This document shows positions 34,758 to 43,878 of a stretch of 64,000 bases of DNA, piece after piece. The DNA is taken from assembly GCA_002104905.1 (NCBI GenBank), contig MCFE01000248.1, positions 1-64,000 on the forward strand, in the 5' to 3' direction. Both the position numbers and the translations under genes were made by a program. The stretch is from Basidiobolus meristosporus CBS 931.73. Lineage: Eukaryota; Basidiobolomycota; Basidiobolomycetes; Basidiobolales; Basidiobolaceae. Positions within the stretch are counted from its first letter, which is position 1. Each line of letters starts with the position of its first letter. The notes under the pieces are model-generated. The model worked only from the letters and a program-made list of their open reading frames with translations. It was not told the DNA's origin and ran no database searches.

Positions 34758-35657
34758 AGGCCAAAGTGTTAATGGTGAGCCTTCATACAGATACTTGGGA
34801 ACTACTCATTAATCTAGCAGAACTAGATACCTCAGAGAGTCAACAAAGATGGAAGAATTTGAGTAGAAAGCAGTGACATGAGTTCTACATCAAGATGCCA
34901 GCAGATGTATGTAAGAAGGTATATAACAAGACAAGTATTGAAATCAAGAATGAGCTGAGAGTGAGGGAATTTGATGAGGAAGCCATACAGGAACAGTTTT
35001 GCATGCATTTGCACAGTATGGGCCAGATGCATCCTTTCATGGCTCAACTTTGGGAACCAAATAGATTTTGAATGAGTTTTTGCCTCAAATGACTAATGTA
35101 TTACATGATATATTACTAGAGCCAAGTGGCTTCCAAGAGCAATATACACAGGACTCATCCAGGCAACAGTTCCAAAGTATCAGAGAGAGGGTTAGTGAAT
35201 ACCTTGAAGAATCAGATGGTGAGCTTCAGGAGGAAGAATACAGACCGCAAGCAGAGGAAGAATACAGACTACAAGCAACAACTTCTAGATTGCACCAACA
35301 CTCCTTACTGGATTCCTTACCATCCCTTGCAACTTCAGTGTGCCAGCACACATCAGTCCAAACTACACCAACACCTTTACAAGAGTGCCCTGCATTGAGT
35401 CAACATGTGTGCTTCAGAGCAAAACCACCATAACTTGCCCAGCTGCTCATTTAGACACAAGTCCATTAGAGCAGGCCAAGTTGCATCTACAAGCAGCATC
35501 AAATTGAACTCAGCCAAGGGCCATGCCAGCGCATCAAGTTGCACCTGTGCATGTCATTACACCTGACCATCAGCAAGTTTCTTCTGGTAAACTGACTGAA
35601 GATGGCCCTCATGAAGAGCCTCCAGCACTAGAGCCTTTGGCAAGTAAAAGAACATGT
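34758..35657 (+). pseudogene. Second ORF of Harbinger-like transposon, third copy (truncated)
   Basis: It begins inside the ORF (GGCCAAAGTGTTAATGGTGAGCC at 34761) and runs colinear with 44960-45850. Open stretches include 35068-35433 (MNEFLPQMTNVLHDIL...). It has lost nearly all CpGs that the copies at 33353 and 44728 still have. It carries a local duplication of EEEYRPQA/EEEYRLQA near 35235. Cut at 35658 by the older gag-protease element. Confidence 0.8.
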
Positions 35658-37972
35658 TGTGGTGGTGTAGAGGTACTCCTGGGTGAAGCAACACAACTCA
35701 AGGTGTGGGAGGTGTCTAATGGGTGCTATAACCTCTATGTCTAAACTGCTGGTGTCTATGTCAATATGTCACTATGATAAAGCTCCTGCTTTTCTAGCTT
35801 CCCAGATGCTCCAAGTATCTTCAAAGGACTCTGTGTGTCTTGTGCACTTCCCTAAAAAGCTCCTTGATGGTAAGTCTGAGGTGTAAATGTTAAAGGTAGG
35901 TGCAGTGATCAACTGCTAATCAATAAGGGGAAAGTGTTACTGATAGAAGGGATGATTTATTGATGAGGGATTGCCTTCCCTTAAGTACTTTTTCTGATTG
36001 CCAAGTGATTACCAATGACAAGGTTCTAGAAGATTCCAGGCATCAGTGGATTCTTGATGACATCATTATGAGCTAAAAATATGCCAAGAATGTCCTGGAA
36101 GGTTCTAAAAGGCATAGCACATCCAACCAGTTAGGGATCAGTAGTCTGAAACCTGTGCAACATAGAGATACCATATATGGTATATATATGGTAAGGATGG
36201 TAACACAGACTTAGGTCATGTGTCACTGGTGCTGATGCCAGTACTTGCCAAATGTTGATACATAGATAGATCACAAAGCTGAATAACATCAGGGATAACT
36301 AATGTTAGTAGCTAATCAGGGTAAACCTCATATGAGGATAATACTAATAATATGGGCAAAAGAGAATTGGGATAATACTGATAAAATAAGATATGGATTA
36401 GGACATTATAATAGCTATATGAATAAAATTGTCTGTGGGAGGTATGTGGACCCTCCCACATCCACACCCCACTTGATCTAAGAAGTTCTCTGAAACTTTT
36501 TAGCTAACCACTGAAAGTATGGAGAACAAAGTGCTCTCTTAGTAATCCTCAATGAAGCCACCTGTCTTTTCTTGGGATAGAAATCTACATGATGTCATTG
36601 ATTGGATATTGCTTGGGTCCACACCACAGAAGGTAGCTGTTAGTCCTGGGCTCTCTGAGTATATAGTATACCATGCTGAACCATCTGGGTAGTTCACTGC
36701 AGTTGCTCTTGCTTTCACCTCCCATGGTCTTCTAAGAAGTAATTCCAAGTTAGCCTTTGCACAAATGAAGACTAGGGTCTCATGGAGTATTCTTTTAATG
36801 ATGAGAGGGAAGCTGTGGATAATTCCTAAAAGCTTTGATTTCCCTGAGTTGGCATCCTTCATGCTCTAATTGATATTGGTGTCTATGAATAATAGGTCCT
36901 TGTACGGTAGTTGGTTCCAAGCCTCCAAAGGCATCACACATATCTCAGATCCTCTGTCTATATGACATAGGATTTCTTGATTATGCACAGTCCCAGTATT
37001 TGTTGCAGTTGCCACTGAGTAGTAGTGTTTTTGGCTTTGACCCTGCTTACTGATATCTTGGTTTCCTTGAACTGTCTTTACCTGGTTGCCTTGGGTTGCT
37101 TCAATTGGATGCTTTCTTACTCTGATGTGCTGATCCAGAGTCTTTCCTACTGAGGGTGATACACTGAGTAGCTCTCCAACCTTATTTGGTATGTTGCTAC
37201 CTAGTGTATGACTGGTCAAAGCCTCTCTGGTACCATTTTGCTTGACTCTAAGCTGCATGTGGTAGTAGTTGGCCTTGGCAGACTCATGCAAGATTAATGG
37301 GGGTGATGCTTTCTGATCAATCACAACTACTTGCTCACACCTTTGTACTTTTGTTGATGGGCCTGGATAAGCCATCTTTTCAGGAAGATGTCTCTTTGAA
37401 GCATAACTTGAGGCTATATGATCTTGGGCCTCTCTGGGGTACTCATAGTCAAAGTTCAGATCTTCAGCTGGATCCAAGTAGTTAGGATCTTCTTCTTCAT
37501 GGAGGTACACCTTTCTTGTATGAGAGGTGACTTGCTTGTAGTGAACTCTTACTCCTCCTTGTCCAAATGCTGTGGATAATTTGTCACCATGCTTACTGAC
37601 TATATATCCCTGAGGACTGTACAGGACATCACCTGTGGATAGTAATGACTGAAGCACTTGGCAATTTCACTTGAAATGGTTGGCAGAGTCACACCATATA
37701 CATGTATATTTAATCTCTTTCTCTACTGACTTCTGTCCATATGCTTGGCTGGCCAGTAGCACAGAAAGTTTCTCTAGTTGCTGTGTCAGCTCCTGAATTT
37801 GAGTATTCTGCTTTCTGGATTACGTAAGTCTTGGCTATCTTTGTTTTGTGCTGGGCTCAAAAGAAGCTTTCCTATTGGTGAGGTTTCTTCAGGGGCAAGT
37901 AGAATCTGCGTAGCTAACTGAAATGCAAGCAGTGAACTCATAGCTCCCACAGTAGGATCACTTTCAATCCTT
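35658..37972 (-). mobile_element. Older gag-protease LTR element, 5'-truncated
   Basis: On the minus strand: the end of gag at 37972, protease, stop at 36539, a C-rich complement of the purine tract (TCCACACCCCACTT), and a 3' LTR at 35658-36460 (803 bp). The 5' LTR and the first half of gag are lost. As in the young copy at 40140, only about 78 bp separate the stop codon from the LTR, so no RT or integrase was ever in this copy's 3' part. CpGs are decayed. The LTR end TGTGGTGGTGTAG lies in the transposon second ORF. Confidence 0.88.
36539..37972 (-). pseudogene. Gag-protease of the older element
   Basis: Minus-strand pieces 37657-36866 and 36862-36539 match residues about 250-618 of the intact 618-residue protein. 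The protease motif reads CHIDRGSEICVM, where the intact copy has DSG: the Ser is changed to Arg. A stop at 36865-36863 splits the frame. The zinc-knuckle region (near 37690) reads CIWCDSANHFK and then a stop. Inactive. Confidence 0.88.
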
Positions 37973-38888
37973 GTAACTAACTAAGTTATTCCCTATTGCT
38001 TCATCTATGAGATGATGTCTAATATCTATGTGTTTAGTTCTGGCATGAAAAGTTAGATATCTACCTAATTGTATACATCCTTGATTATCTCAAAATAAAG
38101 TTATAGGTGTTTTTTGACATAAGCCTTAATCTATAAAAAGCTTTCTTAACCACATTGCTTCTTTTGTAGCTTCACAGGCTGCCATATACTCTGCCTCTGT
38201 GATGGAAAGTCCCCTGGTTGGTTGCTTTCTTGAATTCCATCAAACTGCTCCTTTACAGTAAAGAAATAGACTTGTTCCATCATTCCAGCTGATCATAGTG
38301 CCTAATAGTGCCATAGCATGCCAGATGGTGCTTGATCATGCCACAGAGTGACAGTTGGTGCCATACAATGCCAATTTGGGATCAAAATTGACATGCATAT
38401 GACCCTAAAATATCAAATTTATAACAAAATATACAGCACTTTCTGGCACTATGATCAATGGCACAATGGAAAAAGCTAAATATGTATCCTGTGGTGGGTC
38501 TTCTGTCTTTTAAATATTGTCCCCAATCAGCATCAGAGTATCCCACAAGACCCTGCCCTGAATTCTTATAAGTGTATCATAAGCAGATATTGGCAGTTGC
38601 TTTAGGTATCTAAAAATCTGCTTAACTGCTGCAATATGATCAGATCCATAGTTCTGATTTTGCTGGCTGACAACTCCCACAGAATATAAAATATCTGGAC
38701 ATGTTCCATGCATAAAATACATCCGACTGACAACCATAGATTGATAAGGAAAGGGCTTTTAGATGGCACCAAGCTCTCCTGATTTGGTTGAGTTGTGACC
38801 AAGTAAAGGTTTGTCTCCATTGGTGTAGCTGCTGGTTTACAGTCTTCCATTTGGTACTTCTTTAATATGTATTGAATATACTTGCATT
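37973..38888 (-). pseudogene. Copia-2 RT/RNase H fragment (copy G)
   Basis: Minus-strand RT end with YIQYILKKYQMEDCKPAATPM, then RNase H (a shifted reading of YSDADWG, STTEAEYMA). The sequence ends at 37973 against the truncated gag-protease element and at 38888 against a Copia-2 LTR inserted in it. A 209-bp short transposon is inserted at 38269. Broken. Confidence 0.8.
38269..38477 (+). mobile_element. Short non-autonomous transposon (MITE-like)
   Basis: 209 bp between AAATA (38264-38268) and AAATA (38478-38482), inserted in RNase H sequence that is continuous in other Copia-2 copies. The left end GACTTGTTCCATC matches the Harbinger-like ends; the right end is AGCTTTTTCCATT on the complement. 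It holds several AGTGCC/GGCACT words. No coding capacity, so it would need a transposase in trans. Confidence 0.75.
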
Positions 38889-39040
38889 TGTTGTAAAAGT
38901 AAGTAATTCCACCTAAATATTCACCAAACTTAGTCACTTAGATCATAACCCTCAAATCCTAGAGAATACTGACCAAATTTCCTGTTGGCATCCTGGAGAA
39001 TACTGACCAAATTCCTGGTTGGAATTTACTTAGAATAATA
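38889..39040 (+). repeat. Copia-2 F 5' LTR, first part
   Basis: TGTTGTAAAAGTAAGTAATTCC starts the LTR inside copy G (flank GCATT). It is colinear with other Copia-2 LTRs to TTACTTAGAATA, where the Harbinger-like element begins. The rest of the LTR resumes at 46814. A short internal duplication (GGAGAATACTGACCAAATT) is present. Confidence 0.85.
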
Positions 39041-39222
39041 AACTTGTTCTGTTGAATAGTGCCATATAGTGCCAGCCTGTTTATGGTGCCGGATCAATCT
39101 GGCACTCTACAGCACTATCTGGCACTATAATTTCTACCATGATGCCAGTGGTATGATACAGTTACTGGTAATTCTACTCAATCTTATTTATGTTGCTCAG
39201 AATAATGCTTTACTTGCTTTAT

Positions 39223-40107
39223 TTACTCTTCATAATGCTCCAGACACATTTCTCTCAGTGGATGTCTTCTTGTATGAGCATACTGTGCATTAATAAGTAT
39301 CTTAACTATTTTACCTATTCTGCTGTCTTCAACAGTATATGACTTTCCTCTGTATTTACCTGCCAATATGCTGAATCTCTTCAGATATCCAAATGTGTGC
39401 TCTACCCTCACTCTGAAATGATTAAATATCTCATTGTAGAGCTTCTGCTTCCTGCTAAGCACACCATTTCTTAGCTTCCTATAAGCTGTAATACATCCTA
39501 ATCTCTGACAATCCTCTCCTATATAGGCTAAGTCTGCCATACATTTCTCCCCTCTACTGAATTCAGGATGATTCTCTACCCAGAGTGCTTTGTCATGCCT
39601 ACTTCCAGCAAATGGCCCACTAAACCAGATGATGTTACCTTCACTGTCAGACAGTGCTTGAAACTTCACACAGTGTGCCTTGTACTTGTCAGAATAAAAG
39701 TGCCTCTGCCCTCTAGAAGGTCTGTTAATCCTGACTGGGAAGGTATCCAAAATACTCCTTATCTGGAACATGTTGCTGAACACTCTGGGATATGGAACTA
39801 TATTGGAGCTTCTGAACCTAGTATTCCAAGCTTGCTCTAAGTCACTCATACCCTCTGCAAGGTGGTTCTCCATTGCTGTCAGATGGGAATGAATGCTTCT
39901 TGGACTTTTGTTGCCATGGATGGTGGGATGAAACCTTGTAGGGCAATAGTTCTTGTAATGGCAGAGAAGCTTAACAAGGGATCCCCTTGAGTAGATTGGG
40001 GTTGATGGTCCACAGTACTTGGAATAGATCTCCTCTAGTGTGTCAAAAGGAAATCCAGTGGTAGTGATGGGATTGATGAGAAAAGACCATTCAGATGAGT
40101 AAGTCAT
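39223..40107 (-). CDS. Harbinger-like DDE transposase
   Basis: A 294-residue open frame, the only intact transposase in the window. It has the DDE_Tnp_4-type pattern: SILDTFPVRINRP (Asp121), YKAHCVKFQALSDSEG, FAGSRHDKALW, EKCMADLAYIG (Asp192) and RVRVEHTFGYLKRF (Glu236). Asp121, Asp192 and Glu236 are the likely catalytic triad. Proteins of this type cut and rejoin transposon ends in the nucleus, usually with a Myb/SANT-like partner. The start at 40107 is the first Met. A retroelement LTR begins only 32 bp upstream, so the natural promoter is displaced to beyond 43756. An N-terminal extension or intron cannot be excluded. A decayed relative lies at 21924-22796. Confidence 0.85.
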   Translation of the reverse strand: MTYSSEWSFLINPITTTGFPFDTLEEIYSKYCGPSTPIYSRGSLVKLLCHYKNYCPTRFHPTIHGNKSPRSIHSHLTAMENHLAEGMSDLEQAWNTRFRSSNIVPYPRVFSNMFQIRSILDTFPVRINRPSRGQRHFYSDKYKAHCVKFQALSDSEGNIIWFSGPFAGSRHDKALWVENHPEFSRGEKCMADLAYIGEDCQRLGCITAYRKLRNGVLSRKQKLYNEIFNHFRVRVEHTFGYLKRFSILAGKYRGKSYTVEDSRIGKIVKILINAQYAHTRRHPLREMCLEHYEE

Positions 40108-40343
40108 ATTAAAATTGGTGGATGATTGTATGGAGGCGGTGTGGTAGGGTAAACATACCTCCCACAGACAAGTTTATTCATATAGTCATTATGATATACT
40201 TATCCATATTTTATCTTATCAGCATTATCCCATTCTTCTTTTGCCCATATTATCAGTATTATCCCCATATGATGTTTACCCTGATTAGTTATTAGCATTA
40301 GTTATCCCAGATGTTATTCAGCTTTGTGATCAGTAGATGTATC

Positions 40344-40352
40344 TATATAAGG
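40344..40352 (+). promoter_or_regulatory. TATA-like box in LTR
   Basis: TATATAAGG in GTATCTATATAAGGCAAG. The same word is at 43157-43165 in the 3' LTR. Diverged copies keep only parts (CTATAATAGG near 680). It is a plausible promoter for the genomic RNA. Confidence 0.55.
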
Positions 40353-40416
40353 CAAGTACCCGCGTCAGTACCCGTGACACATGACCTAGGTCTGTGTTAC
40401 CATCCCTACCAATTCA

Positions 40417-40432
40417 ATACCATATATGGTAT
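40417..40432 (+). promoter_or_regulatory. Conserved 16-bp palindrome in LTR
   Basis: ATACCATATATGGTAT is its own reverse complement. It also occurs at 43230-43245, at about 751-766 in the diverged LTR, and in the older element near 36170. Conservation in LTRs whose other bases have decayed suggests a bound site or RNA hairpin. Confidence 0.5.
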
Positions 40433-40639
40433 TTCTATGTTGCACAGGTTTCAGACTACTGATTCCTGATTGGTTGAGAGTGCTGTGCCTTTTAGAACCT
40501 TCCAGGACATTCTTGGCATATTTTTAGCTCATAGTGATGTCATCAAGAATTCCACTGATACCTAGCATCTTCTAGAACCTTGTCATTAGTAATCACTTGG
40601 CAATCAGGAAAAGTATTTAAGGGAAAGCAATCCCTCATC

Positions 40640-40645
40640 AATAAA
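40640..40645 (+). terminator. Polyadenylation-type signal in LTR
   Basis: AATAAA in CATCAATAAATCATCCC, repeated at the same place in the 3' LTR (43453-43458) and in the diverged LTR near 972. Fitting for the end of the R region. Confidence 0.45.
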
Positions 40646-40947
40646 TCATCCCTTCTATCAGTAACACTTCTTCCTTATTGATTAGCAGTTGATCACTGCA
40701 CCTGCCTTCAACAGTACATCTCAGACCTGCCATCAAGGAGCTTTTCAGGGTAGTGCACAAGACACACAGAGGCCTTTGGAGACACTTGGAGCACCTAGGA
40801 AGCTAGAGAAGCAGGAGCTTTTACCATAGTAACATATTGACAAAGACACCAGCAGTTTAGACACAGAGGTTATTGCACCCATCAGACACCTCACACACCT
40901 TGAGTTGTGTAGCTTCTCCCAGGAGTACCTCTACACCACCACATATT

Positions 40948-40965
40948 TGGCACCCAACGTGGGGG
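40948..40965 (+). other. Primer-binding site, Lys-tRNA type
   Basis: TGGCACCCAACGTGGGGG begins 4 bases after the 5' LTR. It differs by one base in the first 17 from the well-known TGGCGCCCAACGTGGGG site complementary to the 3' end of tRNA-Lys (CUU type). The retained CpG shows recent origin. Confidence 0.8.
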
Positions 40966-41017
40966 GTTTGACTGAACTGCCCCTAGAAGACTTAAGAAAG
41001 AACAAATTATCAAGACC

Positions 41018-42874
41018 ATGGATCTACCTTTACCAGGAATGCAAGGAACTCCTTTCTTTGATGGAACCAAAGTTAAAGCTTTCATCAAGAGGTGGGAGCT
41101 TTTCTGCAGAGCCCACAAAATACCTGAGGCCATTATGGCTGAAGAGATGCCCCCCTACAGCACTGATGAGATCATGCTCTCATTATATGAAAGACATGAT
41201 CTGCTGACAAATTGGACCCTCTTGAAGAGCTACTTGATTGATGAATATGGAGAGAGACAAGTTGACTACACACTTCAAGACTTGGAGAACTTTGCTTATA
41301 GCAAGTTTAAGCTGCTACCATTGAAAGAATACTTGAGTGGCCTTGAGCAAATTGGAGAGTCACTGAAAGCCCAAGGCATTATCACTGATCTGACTTTATC
41401 TGCCTATCTGCTCAGAGCACTACCAGAAGGCCTGGTGAGAAGGATTGAAAACAATCCTACTGTGAAAGCTATGAGTTCACTGCCTGCATTTCAGTTAGCT
41501 AAGCAGATTCTACTTGCCCCTGAAGAAACCTCACCAATCAGAAAGCTTCTTTCAAGCCCAGAACAAAACCAAGATAGCCAAGACATACTTAATCCCAGCA
41601 ATCAAAGCACTCAAATTCAGGAGCTGACACAGCAACTAGAGAAACTCACTTTGCTACTTGCCAGCAAAGCATATGGTCAGAAGCCAGTAGAGAAAGAAGT
41701 CAAATATACATGCATGTGGTGTGACTCTGCCAACCATTCCAAGAGAAATTGCCAAGAGCTTCAGTCATTACTATCCACAGGTGATGTTCTATATAGTCCT
41801 CAGGGATACATAGTCAGTAAGCATGGTGACAAATTATCCACAGCATTTGGACAAGGAGGAATGAGAGTTCACTACAAGCAAGTCACCTCTCAAACAAGAA
41901 AGGTTCACCTCCATGAAGAAGAAGATCCTGACTACTTTGATCCAGCTGAAGTTCTGAACTTTGACTATGAGGACCCCAGAGAGGCCCAAGATCATATAGC
42001 TTCAATTTATGCTTCAAAGAGACACCATCCTGAAAAAATGGCTAATCCAGGCCCAGCAACAAAAGTACCAAGATGTGAGCCAGAAGTTGTGATTGAGAAG
42101 AAAGCATCACCCCCATTAATTTTACAAGAGTCTGCCAAGGCCAACAACTACCACATGCAGCCTAGAGTCAAGCAAAATGGTACCCCAGAGGCTCTGACAA
42201 GTCATATACTAGGAAGCAACATATCAATCAAGGTTGGAGAGCTACTCAATGTATCACCATCTGTAAGAAAGACTCTGGATGAGCATATCAGAATAAGAAA
42301 GCATCCAATTGAAGCAACTCAAGGCAACCAGGTCAGGACAGTTCAAGGAAGCAAAGATATTAGTAAGCTGCATCAAAGCCAGAAACACTACTACTCAGTG
42401 GCAACTGCAACAACTACAGGAACTGTGCATAATCAAGAAATCCTATGTCATATAGACAGTGGATCTGAGATATGTGTGATGCCTTTGGAGGCTTGGAAAC
42501 AACTACCATGCAAAGACCTATTGCCCATAGACACCAATATCAATTGGAGCATGAAGGATGCCAACTCAGGGCAATCAAAGCTTTTAGGAATTATTCACAG
42601 CTTCCCTCTCATCATTGAAGGAATACCCCATGAGATCCCAGTATTCATTTGTGCAAAGGCTAACTTTGAATTACTTCTTGGAAGACCATGGGAAGTAAAA
42701 GCAAGAGCAACTGCAGTGAACTACCCAGATGGTTCAGCATGGTATACTATATACTCAGAGAGCCCAGGACTAACAGCAACCTTCTGTGGTGTGGACTCAA
42801 ACAATATCCGATCAATGACATCATGTAGATTTCTATCTCAAGAAAGGACAGGTGGCTTCATTGAGGAAGACTGA
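41018..42874 (+). CDS. Gag-protease polyprotein
   Basis: An intact 618-residue ORF. Residues 1-160 look like a gag domain (TPFFDGTKVKAFIKRWELF near the start, LLKSYLIDEYGE, LKEYLSGLEQIGESL). A coiled-coil-like QIQELTQQLEKLTLLL lies near 200-215, and a perfect zinc knuckle CMWCDSANHSKRNC (CX2CX4HX4C) at about 232-245. A long low-complexity linker follows, then a retropepsin with CHIDSGSEICVM (catalytic Asp at about 480) and FELLLGRPW near 550. Gag would form the virus-like particle and package RNA; the protease would mature it. No RT or integrase follows. The start is the first Met of the frame, 53 bp after the primer site. Confidence 0.92.
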   Translation: MDLPLPGMQGTPFFDGTKVKAFIKRWELFCRAHKIPEAIMAEEMPPYSTDEIMLSLYERHDLLTNWTLLKSYLIDEYGERQVDYTLQDLENFAYSKFKLLPLKEYLSGLEQIGESLKAQGIITDLTLSAYLLRALPEGLVRRIENNPTVKAMSSLPAFQLAKQILLAPEETSPIRKLLSSPEQNQDSQDILNPSNQSTQIQELTQQLEKLTLLLASKAYGQKPVEKEVKYTCMWCDSANHSKRNCQELQSLLSTGDVLYSPQGYIVSKHGDKLSTAFGQGGMRVHYKQVTSQTRKVHLHEEEDPDYFDPAEVLNFDYEDPREAQDHIASIYASKRHHPEKMANPGPATKVPRCEPEVVIEKKASPPLILQESAKANNYHMQPRVKQNGTPEALTSHILGSNISIKVGELLNVSPSVRKTLDEHIRIRKHPIEATQGNQVRTVQGSKDISKLHQSQKHYYSVATATTTGTVHNQEILCHIDSGSEICVMPLEAWKQLPCKDLLPIDTNINWSMKDANSGQSKLLGIIHSFPLIIEGIPHEIPVFICAKANFELLLGRPWEVKARATAVNYPDGSAWYTIYSESPGLTATFCGVDSNNIRSMTSCRFLSQERTGGFIEED

Positions 42875-42938
42875 GAGAGCACTTTGTTCTCCAAACTTAC
42901 AGTGGTTAGCTAAAAAGTTCCCTGAAACTTTTTAGCTC

Positions 42939-42952
42939 AAGTGGGGGGTGGA
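42939..42952 (+). other. Polypurine tract
   Basis: AAGTGGGGGGTGGA lies directly before the 3' LTR. It is the expected primer for plus-strand synthesis. The complement of the same tract (TCCACACCCCACTT) flanks the LTR of the older copy at 36461. Confidence 0.75.
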
Positions 42953-43756
42953 TGTGGTAGGGTAAACATACCTCCCACAGACAAGTTTATTCATATAGTC
43001 ATTATGATATACTTATCCATATTTTATCTTATCAGTATTATCCCATTCTTCTTTTGCCCATATTATCAGTATTATCCCCATATGATGTTTACCCTGATTA
43101 GTTATTAGCATTAGTTATCCCAGATGTTATTCAGCTTTGTGATCAGTAGATGTATCTATATAAGGCAAGTACCCGCGTCAGTACCCGTGACACATGACCT
43201 AGGTCTGTGTTACCATCCCTACCAATTCAATACCATATATGGTATTTCTATGTTGCACAGGTTTCAGACTACTGATTCCTGATTGGTTGAGAGTGCTGTG
43301 CCTTTTAGAACCTTCCAGGACATTCTTGGCATATTTTTAGCTCATAGTGATGTCATCAAGAATTCCACTGATACCTAGCATCTTCTAGAACCTTGTCATT
43401 AGTAATCACTTGGCAATCAGGAAAAGTATTTAAGGGAAAGCAATCCCTCATCAATAAATCATCCCTTCTATCAGTAACACTTCTTCCTTATTGATTAGCA
43501 GTTGATCACTGCACCTGCCTTCAACAGTACATCTCAGACCTGCCATCAAGGAGCTTTTCAGGGTAGTGCACAAGACACACAGAGGCCTTTGGAGACACTT
43601 GGAGCACCTAGGAAGCTAGAGAAGCAGGAGCTTTTACCATAGTAACATATTGACAAAGACACCAGCAGTTTAGACACAGAGGTTATTGCACCCATCAGAC
43701 ACCTCACACACCTTGAGTTGTGTAGCTTCTCTCAGGAGTACCTCTACACCACCACA
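42953..43756 (+). repeat. 3' LTR of the gag-protease element
   Basis: 804 bp, partner of 40140-40943. Followed by GCGG, the second copy of the 4-bp target duplication. Confidence 0.92.
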
Positions 43757-43878
43757 GCGGTTTGAATCAATTCAGCGCATTCTGAGTTATTTATCAGATT
43801 TTTAATGTATTATGGTTAAATATCCATCAATTGCCATGTGTCCCATCACTATGTCACAAAAATCATTGGCAAACAATA

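Larger units (their letters stand above)
40140..40943 (+). repeat. 5' LTR of the gag-protease element
   Basis: 804 bp, same length as the 3' LTR. Differences seen: C at about 40225 (CAGCATTAT) where the 3' LTR has T, and CTCCCAGG against CTCTCAGG near the end. It contains the TATA-like box, the 16-bp palindrome and an AATAAA signal listed separately. Confidence 0.92.
40140..43756 (+). mobile_element. Young gag-protease-only LTR retrotransposon (3.6 kb)
   Basis: Two 804-bp LTRs (40140-40943 and 42953-43756) start TGTGGTAGGG and end CACCACA. By eye they differ at two sites only, both C/T. The target duplication is GCGG (40136-40139 and 43757-43760). There is a Lys-type primer site, one intact ORF and a purine tract, but the ORF stop is only about 79 bp from the 3' LTR, so RT, RNase H and integrase are absent. 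It resembles the TR-GAG class described in plants but also keeps a protease. It must use enzymes of another element. CpGs in its LTRs are intact, so the insertion is recent. Confidence 0.93.
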
